From positions 682,001 through 746,000 of the forward strand of contig NZ_BMCU01000003.1 in NCBI RefSeq assembly GCF_014635345.1: a stretch of DNA of 64,000 nucleotides, written 5' to 3'. Positions 43,270 to 53,391 of the stretch are shown here, piece by piece. The DNA comes from Rhodococcoides trifolii. GTDB taxonomy: Bacteria > Actinomycetota > Actinomycetes > Mycobacteriales > Mycobacteriaceae. Each line of letters opens with the position of its first letter. The stretch's first letter is position 1. A model generated the notes under the pieces. It had not been told where the DNA came from. It saw only the letters and a program-made list of their open reading frames with translations, and ran no database searches. The position numbers were made by a program, and so were the translations under genes.

Positions 43270-43698
43270 TCACACAGTGCGAGTCATCGCGACATGATCG
43301 ATTCCCGCTTCGGTGTAGTTCGATCCGACTCGCACAAATCCGAATGCCTCGTACCAGCGTTCGAGGTATGCCTGCGCGGAGATGTCGACGGTGCCGGAAC
43401 ACTGCTCGAGAGCGGCGGTCAGCAACCGCCCGCCTATCCCACGGCCACGCGCCGACGCCGCAGTCGCGACTCGCCCGATGTGAGTGTGAGGTACCTCGTC
43501 GAGGACGCGCAGTGTCGCCAGAACCGAACCGTCCTCCTCGTACCAGTACAGCGTGGTGGTGTCTTCGAGATCGCGACCGTCCAACTCCTGCTCGTCGACG
43601 ATTCTCTGTTCGTGAACGAACACCTCGGTGCGCAGTCTCAGGATCTTGTAGAGGGCGACAGGATCGATCGTCGCGACCGGCGAGCGGTAGACAGCCAT
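43270..43698 (-). CDS. GNAT acetyltransferase, ElaA type
   Basis: Single-domain GNAT acetyltransferase, 142 residues. It has the ElaA-like start LYKILRLRTEVFVHEQRIVDEQELDGRDLED, a central LATLRVLDE strand, the acetyl-CoA loop as RVATAASARGRGIGGRLL, and YLERWYEAFGFVRVG at the end. ElaA proteins are conserved but their acceptor is unknown. A TACACT -10 box (minus strand) ends seven bases before the ATG at 43698, indicating a leaderless mRNA. It is divergent from the DUF4232 gene. Confidence 0.88.
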   Translation of the reverse strand: MAVYRSPVATIDPVALYKILRLRTEVFVHEQRIVDEQELDGRDLEDTTTLYWYEEDGSVLATLRVLDEVPHTHIGRVATAASARGRGIGGRLLTAALEQCSGTVDISAQAYLERWYEAFGFVRVGSNYTEAGIDHVAMTRTV

Positions 43699-43806
43699 GT
43701 CGATCAGTGTATTTCGCGCCGCCGATCGCACTCACGGATACGGCCTCGGAACCCCCCCCTCGAGACCATGGCCACCGTCCATCAGATATCGGTAGCATTG
43801 CTTACT

Positions 43807-44436
43807 ATGAGGCGATCCGGGTTCTGCGCACAGGCAATGTTAGTAGTCGCCGTAGGATCCTTGGTCGCGTGCTCGTCCGAGTCGACAAGTTCCCCGACTC
43901 CGACGTCTGCACCGACCTCCTCCGCCAGTGCCGCAGGGACGAACACATCCAGCGCTGCCCCGTCGTCTGCATCGTCGTCGACGGCCACCGCAGCAAGTAC
44001 CGCGGACAACGACGCAAACTGCGCAGCAGCGGAACTCTCGGTCACTCTCGGAAGCACCACGGGCGCAGCCGGTTCGAGGCAACTGCCCATCAGATTTACG
44101 AACACCGGAAACCGAACCTGCACACTCGACGGATACCCGGGAATCTCCTACGTCTCCGATCCAGGTGGTCCGCAAGTAGGACAGGCTGCAGTTCGAACCG
44201 GATCGACGGTCGTACCGGTGCAGGTGGCACCCGGCGAGTCGGCCGTCGCCGCGGTGAAAGCAACTCAAGTACAGAATTTCTCGCAGGACGCGTGTCAGCC
44301 GACATCGGTCTCCGGCATCGACGTCTACTCGCCCAATACCACCGAAGTGGTGTTTCTGCCGTACGTCTCGACGGGATGCGGCACCGACGACCCGTCGATC
44401 ACCCAGTTGTCAGTTCAGCCGGTCGTGGCCGAGTAG
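43807..44436 (+). CDS. DUF4232 lipoprotein
   Basis: Predicted lipoprotein, 209 residues. The lipobox SLVAC gives Cys22; then comes a Ser/Thr/Ala linker of about 50 residues typical of cell-wall-anchored actinobacterial lipoproteins. The DUF4232 domain (about 70-205) has LSVTLGSTTGAAGSRQ, RFTNTGNRTCTLDGYPGI and a disulfide-capable Cys pattern. A TAGCAT box ends eight bases before the ATG, again consistent with a leaderless start. The domain has a beta-sandwich fold and no proven function. An 8-C run lies at 43752-43759 in the divergent promoter region. Confidence 0.82.
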   Translation: MRRSGFCAQAMLVVAVGSLVACSSESTSSPTPTSAPTSSASAAGTNTSSAAPSSASSSTATAASTADNDANCAAAELSVTLGSTTGAAGSRQLPIRFTNTGNRTCTLDGYPGISYVSDPGGPQVGQAAVRTGSTVVPVQVAPGESAVAAVKATQVQNFSQDACQPTSVSGIDVYSPNTTEVVFLPYVSTGCGTDDPSITQLSVQPVVAE

Positions 44437-44459
44437 GAGCGGGCGACAACGGTTCTCGG

Positions 44460-44533
44460 TGCCCCCAGTCGGACTCGAACCGACAACACAAGGATTTTAA
44501 GTCCTCTGCCTCTGCCAATTGGGCTATGGGGGC
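44460..44533 (-). tRNA. tRNA-Leu(UAA)-like, class I (short variable loop)
   Basis: The minus strand folds into a cloverleaf: acceptor GCCCCCA/TGGGGGC, D-arm around AATTGGCAGA, anticodon stem GAGGA/TCCTT with loop CTTAAAA (anticodon UAA), and T-arm GTCGG-TTCGAGT-CCGAC. The discriminator is A and the encoded 3' end is ACC then G, so CCA is completed after transcription. Anticodon UAA means leucine, and the D-arm resembles tRNA-Leu. But the variable loop is only 5 bases (GTGTT), whereas leucine tRNAs are class II with a long arm. The tRNA is 74 bases in total. Leucine identity is therefore not assured. Confidence 0.85.
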
Positions 44534-44566
44534 GTCCCTGACACGGCTACTTTATCGGCCGCACCA

Positions 44567-45406
44567 TCAGCCTTCGACGCCGGTCGCGACCGGCCTGGCC
44601 GGGTCCGACGACCAGGCCGACCATGATCCCGGAAAGAGGGCCGCGTCGATGCCTGCCAGCGCCAGCGCCGCAACTTCGTGAGCAGCGGTCACTCCGGACC
44701 CGCAGTACACACCCACCGTGTCCCCCGTGTGAACGCCCAACGTGTGGAACCGCTTTCGCAGATCCTCGGGACTCGCGAAGAGCCCGTCCACCAGGTTCTC
44801 GGACGTCGGGGCACTGACTGCACCGGGAACATGTCCGGCGCGGGGATCGATCGGCTCGACCTCCCCCCGGTACCGCTCACCCGCACGAGCGTCCAAGAGA
44901 ACACCGGTAGTCGAGAGCTCAGCGGCATCGTCGGCGGACAGCACCGGAAGGTGGCCGCCCGACAGCGTCACCGTTCCCGCCCGACGTGCCGACTCCTCCC
45001 CCGACGCGACCGGTAACTCCTCTCGCTCCCAGGCCGGGAAGCCGCCGTCGAGCATCGTCACGTCGGCCAATCCTGCCCACCGCAGCAGCCACCAAGCCCG
45101 TGCGGCCGCCATGTTCCCGGTGGCGTCGTACACGACGACGGCCGTACCCGCGTCGATTCCCCAGCGCCGCGCGGACTCTTGCAGATCGTCGATGCGGGGC
45201 AACGGATGTCGACCGTCGGTCGGCTCGCCGTGACCCGCCAACTCCGTCGCCAGATCCACGAACACGGCGCCGGGGATATGGGCGTCGAGATAGTGCAGGT
45301 GACCATCGGGATCTCCGAGTGCCCAGCGAACGTCGAGAAGAACCGGTGGGTTCGACGATTCGAGTGCCTGCGACAGCCCCGCTGCGGTGATCACAATCTC
45401 TGGCAT
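44567..45406 (-). CDS. 3-mercaptopyruvate/thiosulfate sulfurtransferase (two rhodanese domains)
   Basis: Two tandem rhodanese domains, 279 residues. The C-terminal active-site loop is VYCGSGVTA; CG-S/T-G-V/I-TA loops are characteristic of mercaptopyruvate sulfurtransferase (thiosulfate enzymes have CRKGVT). The N-terminal domain has VLLDVRWALGDPDG and the inter-domain HIPGAVFVDL and VVYDATGNMAAARAWWLL elements; it lacks a catalytic Cys, as usual. A TACCGT box ends seven bases before ATG 45406 on the minus strand, so this is the better start than the GTG at 45415. It has a role in cysteine and sulfur metabolism or cyanide detoxification. Confidence 0.9.
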   Translation of the reverse strand: MPEIVITAAGLSQALESSNPPVLLDVRWALGDPDGHLHYLDAHIPGAVFVDLATELAGHGEPTDGRHPLPRIDDLQESARRWGIDAGTAVVVYDATGNMAAARAWWLLRWAGLADVTMLDGGFPAWEREELPVASGEESARRAGTVTLSGGHLPVLSADDAAELSTTGVLLDARAGERYRGEVEPIDPRAGHVPGAVSAPTSENLVDGLFASPEDLRKRFHTLGVHTGDTVGVYCGSGVTAAHEVAALALAGIDAALFPGSWSAWSSDPARPVATGVEG

Positions 45407-45468
45407 GGCAGCCACGGTAGAACACCGAATGGGAATCGCCTACCCCCGCGGTGATCACCGCAGAATCT

Positions 45469-46896
45469 TCACACCACCGGCGGCACGAACTCGAACGTCA
45501 TGCCCAGCAGCCAGACCAGGAGCAGGACGACCGGGAAGTGAAAGATGAACTGCAGGAACGTGAATCCGATCAGATCCCGCGCCCTTAAACCCAGTACGGC
45601 GAGGAGCGGCAGCATGAAGAACGGGTTGATCAGATTCGGCAGCGCCTCGGCCACGTTGTAAATCTGCACGGTCCAGCCCAGGTTCATCTGCACGTCCGTC
45701 GCCGATTGCATCACGTACGGCGCCTCGACCAGCCACTTGCCTCCGCCGGAGGGTACGAACAAGCCCAGGATCACCGTGTAGACGGCGATGACCACGGCGA
45801 ACGCGCCGCCGCCGCCGATGTTGGTGAAGAAGGTGGCGAGATGCTCCGAGATCGTCACTCCGCCGCGCCCGGCGGCCTTGGTCAAGATGGCGGCCATCGC
45901 CGCGTAGAGCGGAAACTGGACCAGGATGCCGGCGGTTGCAGGCACAGCCTTGGCCACCGAGTCCAGGAAGCGGCGCGGCGTCCCGTGCAAGACCAATCCC
46001 AGCATCAGAAACACGAGTAGGTAACCGTTCAAGCTACTGACCACCGACAGCACGGGCTTGGTAAGCAACTGCGAGACAAGCCAACCGAGTGTCATGGCAC
46101 CGGCGAAGATCGGGAGCAGTCGGCTGTATTCCAGCCACTCCCCCGGCCGGCTTCGAGGAGCCGGCTCGTCGATGGTGTCGTCGAGGTCGATGTCCATCTC
46201 ATCCGCAGTCTTGATCGCGGCTCCCTTGGGCGCGGACAGGTGCGCGATGATGACCGTCAGCACGACGATGACCACCAGCATCACCAGCGACTGCCAGGTG
46301 AAAATGGTGGTGCCGAAATCCAGTACACCGGTGATCTGGAGAAGCGCGGGCGGAAGTGACGCCGCGGTGGCCTGCAGCTGCGCCGCCGACGACGACATCC
46401 CCAGCGCCCACACTGCGCCCAGTCCCATGAAGGCCGCCGCCCCCAACGCCCGATAGTCCACGCGCAGATCGGTGCGTCGCGCGATGGCGCGTGCGAGCAA
46501 TCCGGCGAACACCAGGCTCAGACCCCAGTTCAGAAACGACACCGAACACGACAGCAGCGCAACGAAACTCACTGCGGTGCTCGGAGACTTGGGTATCTGC
46601 GCCAAGCGGGTGATCAGTTTTGCCACAGGCGGCGACGTCGCTACCACGTACCCGGTCAGCACGACCATCGCCATCTGCAGCGTGAACGCGGTCAGATCCC
46701 AGAAGCCGTTACCGAATGCGTCGACGACGTTCTGTGGGGACGAACCGTTCGCGAACGCCGCCACGGCCACCACGAGTACTCCGACGAGCGCAAAGATGTA
46801 GGCGTCCGGGAACCATTTCTCGGTGCCTCGTGCGAGCGCCTGAGCTGTGCGCGCCAGGCCCTTCTCCTTGGGTGCGGTGGCGTCCTGCGTCGTCAT
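45469..46896 (-). CDS. Short-chain fatty acid transporter (AtoE family)
   Basis: Integral membrane transporter, 475 residues, of the AtoE/SCFA family. It has the N-terminal ARGTEKWFPDAYIFALVGVLVV, FGNGFWDLTAFTLQMAMVVLTGYVVA, FLNWGLSLVFAGLLAR and a Gly-rich GGVTISEHLATFF and FVPSGGGKWLVEAPYV, all characteristic of AtoE. About 11-12 helices are present. The family imports butyrate or related acids. The ATG at 46896 has GAGGA eleven bases upstream. It sits 131 bases beyond the end of ppx on the same strand and ends near the sulfurtransferase start; an independent transcript is likely. Confidence 0.88.
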   Translation of the reverse strand: MTTQDATAPKEKGLARTAQALARGTEKWFPDAYIFALVGVLVVAVAAFANGSSPQNVVDAFGNGFWDLTAFTLQMAMVVLTGYVVATSPPVAKLITRLAQIPKSPSTAVSFVALLSCSVSFLNWGLSLVFAGLLARAIARRTDLRVDYRALGAAAFMGLGAVWALGMSSSAAQLQATAASLPPALLQITGVLDFGTTIFTWQSLVMLVVIVVLTVIIAHLSAPKGAAIKTADEMDIDLDDTIDEPAPRSRPGEWLEYSRLLPIFAGAMTLGWLVSQLLTKPVLSVVSSLNGYLLVFLMLGLVLHGTPRRFLDSVAKAVPATAGILVQFPLYAAMAAILTKAAGRGGVTISEHLATFFTNIGGGGAFAVVIAVYTVILGLFVPSGGGKWLVEAPYVMQSATDVQMNLGWTVQIYNVAEALPNLINPFFMLPLLAVLGLRARDLIGFTFLQFIFHFPVVLLLVWLLGMTFEFVPPVV

Positions 46897-47027
46897 GAAA
46901 GTGAATCCTCGCTTCGACAGTCGTGTGGCCCCGACCACATAGACTTCATGGCGAGAGCGGACGAAGCAAGACAAATCGCCGCAGACCGGGTGTGCAGGAA
47001 TGCAGATCAGCCCAGATCAGAGGTCGA

Positions 47028-47969
47028 TCAGGCGATGCTGAGCGCAATCCCGTCGAGAATGTCGTGTTCGCTGACGATCAACGACGAGATTCCTGCGGCG
47101 CGGCCGATCTCCTCGGCCAGCACACCGGTGACGATGGCGCCGCCGCCGATGACGTCGACGCGGCCGGGGTGCATCGGACCGAGGGCGGCTCGCTCCTCGC
47201 GGGTCATCGATACCAGTCGAGCGCAGACGTCGTTCAGCTGCTCGAACCCGATGCTGGACAAATGAATCCGATCCGGATCGTAGGCCGATAGGTCCTGCGC
47301 GATGGCCGACAACGTCGTCATCGTTCCGGCGACGCCGACCCACGTCTTCGCCTCGGCGACGGGAACAGCCGCGAACGCCGGCGACAGACGATCGAGGACG
47401 AACGAACGTGCGTCGGAGATCTCCTCGGCCGAGGGCGGGTCCGACGGCAGACACCGTTCGGTCAACCGCACGCACCCGATATCGGCCGAGAACGCCGCCC
47501 GCACACCGTCGGCGTCACCGAGAACGAGTTCTGTCGACCCGCCTCCGAGGTCGACGACGAGGAACGGCCCCGCCGACGGGTCGAGGTCACCGACGGCGCC
47601 GGCGAACGACAGCCGCGCTTCTTCGTCCCCCGTGATGACCTCTGCGACAGCACCTTCGGCGATCGGGGCCAGGACTGTGCGCGTCATGTCGAAGAACACG
47701 TCGCGGTTGCTCGCGTCGCGGGTGGCCGACGTGGCCACCATTCGAACGGCGTCGACTCCGCCGAGGTCGAGGATCTGGGCAACGTACTTCTCGAGCGCCA
47801 GCCGGGTGCGCTCGATCGCCTCCGAAGCAAAGGCACCCGTCGCGTCGACGCCCTGGCCCAGCCGCACGATGGTCATCTCGCGCGCCAGATCGGTCAGCTT
47901 CCCGTCGACGATGTCGGCGACGAGCAACCGAATCGAGTTGGTCCCGCAGTCGATTGCCGCAACCTTCAC
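47028..47969 (-). CDS. ppx: Exopolyphosphatase Ppx/GppA family
   Basis: Sugar-kinase-fold phosphatase, 313 residues. It has the phosphate-1 loop IDCGTNSIRLLVADI, VATSATRDASNRDVFF, VITGDEEARLSFAGA and the phosphate-2 loop VVDLGGGSTELVLG. The short form, without the C-terminal HD domain of E. coli Ppx, is the M. tuberculosis Ppx2 (Rv1026) type; such proteins hydrolyse polyphosphate or bind (p)ppGpp. The GTG start overlaps the DUF501 stop (GTGA). The gene order eno, ftsB-like, DUF501, ppx equals Rv1023-Rv1026. Confidence 0.92.
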   Translation of the reverse strand: MKVAAIDCGTNSIRLLVADIVDGKLTDLAREMTIVRLGQGVDATGAFASEAIERTRLALEKYVAQILDLGGVDAVRMVATSATRDASNRDVFFDMTRTVLAPIAEGAVAEVITGDEEARLSFAGAVGDLDPSAGPFLVVDLGGGSTELVLGDADGVRAAFSADIGCVRLTERCLPSDPPSAEEISDARSFVLDRLSPAFAAVPVAEAKTWVGVAGTMTTLSAIAQDLSAYDPDRIHLSSIGFEQLNDVCARLVSMTREERAALGPMHPGRVDVIGGGAIVTGVLAEEIGRAAGISSLIVSEHDILDGIALSIA

Positions 47970-48484
47970 GCGTGTAGCTCCTCGATGGTGGGCCAGTCTG
48001 CGGGCAAGGCCGTTCCGCGCAACGGTCCCTCTGCTGCGAGCGCCACCGACTCGTCGCCGAGCGGATTCACACCGGGACCCTTGGCCAACGAATGAGCCAT
48101 CAGGACGTGCAGACACTTGACGCGGTCGGGCATTCCTCCACCGGTGAAGTCTGTGCCGAGAGGCTCGATGGCGTCCCGCTCGGCCAGGTACGACTGTGCC
48201 GCAAGCAGATACGCGGCGGCGAGGTCCTCGTCGACACCGAGGCGTTCGGTCATCTCCCGCATCACACCGGCAGATTCCTGGCGGCTCGCCTCGGCCGTCA
48301 ACCGAGGGTCGGTCAGGTAGTAGAGAGTCGGGAACGGGGTTCCGTCGGGCAGCTTGGGAGCGGTCTTCACCACGGCGGGTCTGCCGTCCGGCGTGCGGTA
48401 GGCGATCGCGAGGACCCCCCTCGGTTCGCGCCCGAGTTGCTGCGCCACCGCCTGCAGGTCTGCATCGGGAACTGCTGAGCTCAT
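47966..48484 (-). CDS. DUF501 domain protein (Rv1025-like)
   Basis: DUF501 protein, 172 residues. Recognisable parts are QQLGREPRGVLAIAYRTPDG, PTLYYLTDPRLTAEASRQES, and FTGGGMPDRVKCLHVLMAHSLAKGPGVNPLGDE near the C-terminus, the most conserved stretch of the family. The two His and a Cys (RVKCLHVLMAHSLA) could be metal ligands or a catalytic site, but function is unknown. Its start overlaps the FtsB-like gene stop (ATGA) and its stop overlaps ppx. It matches Rv1025 in position and type. Confidence 0.88.
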   Translation of the reverse strand: MSSAVPDADLQAVAQQLGREPRGVLAIAYRTPDGRPAVVKTAPKLPDGTPFPTLYYLTDPRLTAEASRQESAGVMREMTERLGVDEDLAAAYLLAAQSYLAERDAIEPLGTDFTGGGMPDRVKCLHVLMAHSLAKGPGVNPLGDESVALAAEGPLRGTALPADWPTIEELHA

Positions 48485-49071
48485 CGCGCTTCCGTGGCAG
48501 TCGACCACAAGGTGCTGTACCACGGCCCGGTCGCCGCTGCGGGTGCGTCGTTCTCGGCATCGGAACGTGCACGCGCACCGGGTAATTGGACCTGATAAGG
48601 AGTCTCGCCGGGCATCACGAACCCGAGCCGCTCGCGCGCCTGGGCGGTGATGTAAGCGGGATCGTCGGTCTGATTCTTGCGAATCGTCAAGTCCTCCACG
48701 CGATCTTCGAGGGCGAGCCTGTCGGCCGCAGCCGCGCGGGCGTCACTCTGCAGTCCGATGTACGTCCGGAGCGGGACTGCGAGGGTGAGCGCCAACGCGC
48801 AGACGACCACAGCCAGGATGACGGCTTTGCCCGTCGACAAGCCCAGAAAGGTCCGCTCCTTCTTCGCACGCTTGTCACGACGAGGTCGGATCCTTCGCTG
48901 CGACGAGTCCGAATCGTCCGCGAGAGAAGACGAGTCGACCGGGGAGGCAGCAGCATCGGTTGACGGCGGAATGCCGCTGCCACGCCGAGCCGAGCGGCCG
49001 GGGCGGTCACTGCGATTTTTCGCACGACTACCCGGCCGCGGCCCCGGCCGCTGCCTGTCCCGGTCGGTCAT
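48481..49071 (-). CDS. ftsB: FtsB/DivIC-like septum formation initiator
   Basis: Single-pass membrane protein, 196 residues. A long, basic, disordered N-terminus (1-70, rich in Arg, Ser, Asp) precedes one membrane helix (about 78-98, GKAVILAVVVCALALTLAVP) and an extracytoplasmic coiled coil (SDARAAAADRLALEDRVEDL) followed by DDPAYITAQARERLGFVMPGE, the hallmark of DivIC/FtsB. It would form the FtsQLB division complex. It starts 3 bases after the enolase stop and corresponds to Rv1024 in M. tuberculosis. The long N-terminus is typical of actinobacteria. Confidence 0.9.
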   Translation of the reverse strand: MTDRDRQRPGPRPGSRAKNRSDRPGRSARRGSGIPPSTDAAASPVDSSSLADDSDSSQRRIRPRRDKRAKKERTFLGLSTGKAVILAVVVCALALTLAVPLRTYIGLQSDARAAAADRLALEDRVEDLTIRKNQTDDPAYITAQARERLGFVMPGETPYQVQLPGARARSDAENDAPAAATGPWYSTLWSTATEAR

Positions 49072-49074
49072 CGG

Positions 49075-51206
<2,132 letters not shown>

Positions 51207-51286
51207 CATCCAGAACGAAGGTAATAAAACATTAAAGTCTTGCAAAAGTGCTGGTCATCGCGATAGGGAGTGCCCGGAACCCGGGG

Positions 51287-51326
51287 TATGTTCACCTCGA
51301 AAGAACTGAGGGTCGCCTAGCCTTGG
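51287..51326 (+). promoter_or_regulatory. efe promoter with putative IdeR/DtxR box
   Basis: A -10 box TATGTT (51287-51292) is followed at 51308-51326 by TGAGGGTCGCCTAGCCTTG, which matches 12 of 19 positions of the mycobacterial/corynebacterial iron box TTAGGTTAGGCTAACCTAA. Placement just downstream of the expected transcription start would allow repression when iron is sufficient. Binding is inference; the site is imperfect. Confidence 0.4.
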
Positions 51327-51367
51327 CGAGGCCAGCCTGACCAACCTAGAAGCAGGAGTCACCCGAC

Positions 51368-52252
51368 GTGTCCGTTCTCGCCGCAGGTGCATCGGCACCC
51401 TCGATCGCGACGCAGATGTTCGGCAGCGGCCTGATCGGTGTCCGCGAAGGACTCGAGACCGGCATCGTCGTCATGATCCTGGTCGCCTTTCTGGTCAAAT
51501 CCGATCGGCGGGATGCGCTCAAGTGGGTGTGGACCGGTGTCGCCGCCGCCGTCCTCATGGTCGCGGTCATCTTCTTCGGCATCCACTACGGAACGTCGAC
51601 GGTCACGGGCCTGACCGCAGAAGTGATCGCCGGTGCGGCGTCGCTTCTGGCCGTGGTGATCGTCACCGGCATGGTCCTGTGGATGCGCAACGCCGCGAGA
51701 TCGATCTCCGGCAACCTGAAGAACAGCATGGCCAAAGCTCTCGAACTCGGACCTGCCTCGATCCTGCTGCTCGCGTTTCTGGCCGTCGGGCGCGAGGGCG
51801 TCGAGACGGCGCTGCTCATGGTGGGCTACGCCGAGAACACCGGCGGCAGTAACTGGCCACTGCTCGGTTTGCTCCTCGGTGTCGTCGTTGCCGCGGTTCT
51901 CACCGTGTTGCTCTACTTCGGGACCATCCGCATCGACTTCGCAAAGTTCTTCAAGTACACGGGTGTGCTTCTCGTCTTCGTCGCCGCCGGGATCCTCGCC
52001 TACGGCCTCCGCGCCCTGCAGACGGGCGGCGTTCTGCCCGGTGGATCCACATTGGCGTTCGACATCAGCAGCAGCTGGGACTCGTCGAGCTGGTACGGCA
52101 CCCTCGTCGCCGGAATTTTCAACGTCCGCCCGGATCCGACACTCCTGCAAGCAGTGGCGTGGGTCCTCTATCTCGCCGTCGTTCTGACTCTGTTCCTGCG
52201 GCCGTCGAGGAACACCGCGCCGGCCGAACCCGCACTCGAAAGGCAACACTGA
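51368..52252 (+). CDS. efeU: Ferrous/ferric iron permease EfeU (FTR1 family)
   Basis: Membrane iron permease, 294 residues, seven helices. Both FTR1 iron-binding motifs are present: REGLE at residues 26-30 and REGVE at 142-146, each within a helix. With EfeO and EfeB it forms the EfeUOB iron-uptake system. The GTG has AGGAG nine bases ahead; its stop overlaps the efeO ATG (TGATG). The gene follows an iron-box-like element. Confidence 0.93.
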   Translation: MSVLAAGASAPSIATQMFGSGLIGVREGLETGIVVMILVAFLVKSDRRDALKWVWTGVAAAVLMVAVIFFGIHYGTSTVTGLTAEVIAGAASLLAVVIVTGMVLWMRNAARSISGNLKNSMAKALELGPASILLLAFLAVGREGVETALLMVGYAENTGGSNWPLLGLLLGVVVAAVLTVLLYFGTIRIDFAKFFKYTGVLLVFVAAGILAYGLRALQTGGVLPGGSTLAFDISSSWDSSSWYGTLVAGIFNVRPDPTLLQAVAWVLYLAVVLTLFLRPSRNTAPAEPALERQH

Positions 52253-53391
52253 TGCGCCGCACCACCCGCGCCCTGATCGCAGCCGCCTCCCTTCCGGTTG
52301 CCCTCGCCGCCTGCACAGCGAAGTCGACACCCGAGGCGTCCGCCGACGGTGACATCGCCGTCACCGCGACCGACGACTCCTGCGAGGTGTCCGCCGCCGC
52401 CGGAACCACCGGACAGTCGACCTTCCAGGTCACCAACAACGGCAGCAAGACCACCGAGTTCTACGTCTACGGCGCCGGCGACCGCGTCATGGGTGAAATC
52501 GAGAACATCGGGCCCGGTGTCTCCCGTCAGCTGATCGTCGCGCTCCCCGAAGCGGCCACCTACCAGACCGCGTGCAAGCCCGGCATGGTCGGCGACGGAA
52601 TCCGCGCCGACTTCGTCGTCTCGGGCGACTCCGTCCAGACCGACGAGACCGGCCAATTGGCCGACGCCGCAGACGGATACAAGAGATACGTTCTCAGCCA
52701 GATCACCGCACTCCAGGAGACCACCGGAGCGTTCGCCGCGTCGATCAAGGAGGGGAACATCGACGCCGCCAAGGCGCAGTTCCCTGTCGCGCGTACCTAC
52801 TACGAGCGCATCGAACCCGTGGCCGAAAGCTTCCCGGACGATCTCGATCCGCGCATCGATCTGCGTGAACCGGACGTCGAGCCGGGCGCGTCGTGGACCG
52901 GTTTCCATCGCCTCGAGAAAGACCTGTGGGCGCAGGGCCTGCAGCCCGACACCAACGCGATCGCCGATCAGTTGGTGGCAGACGTGAACGAATTGGCCAC
53001 GGGCGTACAGGCATCCGACTTCACCGTCGATCCGATACAGGTGGCCGGCGGCGCTCAGGGTCTGCTGGACGAGGTCGCGCAGACCAAGATCACCGGTGAA
53101 GAAGACTTCTTCTCGCACACCGACCTGTGGGACTTCCAGGCCAACGTCGACGGATCGCAGGCCGCGGTCGCTGCGCTGCAACCGATCCTGGCAGAGCGAA
53201 ACCCGGACTTGGAGAAAGAGATTCAAGCACGCTTCGCCGATCTCGACACCGAACTGGGCAAATACCGCCAGGGCGACGGATTCGTCTTCTACGACACCGT
53301 CACCGAACCGCAGCGCCAAGCACTGTCCCAGAAGATCGACGCATTGTCGGCGTCAGTGAGCCAGGTTCAGGGTGTCGTTGCCGGAAACTGA
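52252..53391 (+). CDS. efeO: EfeO, cupredoxin-imelysin iron-binding lipoprotein
   Basis: Exported EfeO, 379 residues, probably a lipoprotein (LAAC, Cys21). The N-terminal cupredoxin-like domain (about 35-125) includes FQVTNNGSKTTEFYVYG and a TACKPGM copper-site-like segment. The imelysin (M75) domain (about 140-379) carries the HxxE motif at His219 to Glu222 (GFHRLEKDLWAQG). EfeO binds Fe and passes it to EfeU. It overlaps efeB by 20 bases. Confidence 0.92.
   Translation: MRRTTRALIAAASLPVALAACTAKSTPEASADGDIAVTATDDSCEVSAAAGTTGQSTFQVTNNGSKTTEFYVYGAGDRVMGEIENIGPGVSRQLIVALPEAATYQTACKPGMVGDGIRADFVVSGDSVQTDETGQLADAADGYKRYVLSQITALQETTGAFAASIKEGNIDAAKAQFPVARTYYERIEPVAESFPDDLDPRIDLREPDVEPGASWTGFHRLEKDLWAQGLQPDTNAIADQLVADVNELATGVQASDFTVDPIQVAGGAQGLLDEVAQTKITGEEDFFSHTDLWDFQANVDGSQAAVAALQPILAERNPDLEKEIQARFADLDTELGKYRQGDGFVFYDTVTEPQRQALSQKIDALSASVSQVQGVVAGN

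Noticed and set aside
43752..43759. Run of eight C in the ElaA/DUF4232 intergenic region as a phase-variation tract
   Set aside because: One short homopolymer outside the coding regions is expected in GC-rich DNA and there is no sign of switching.
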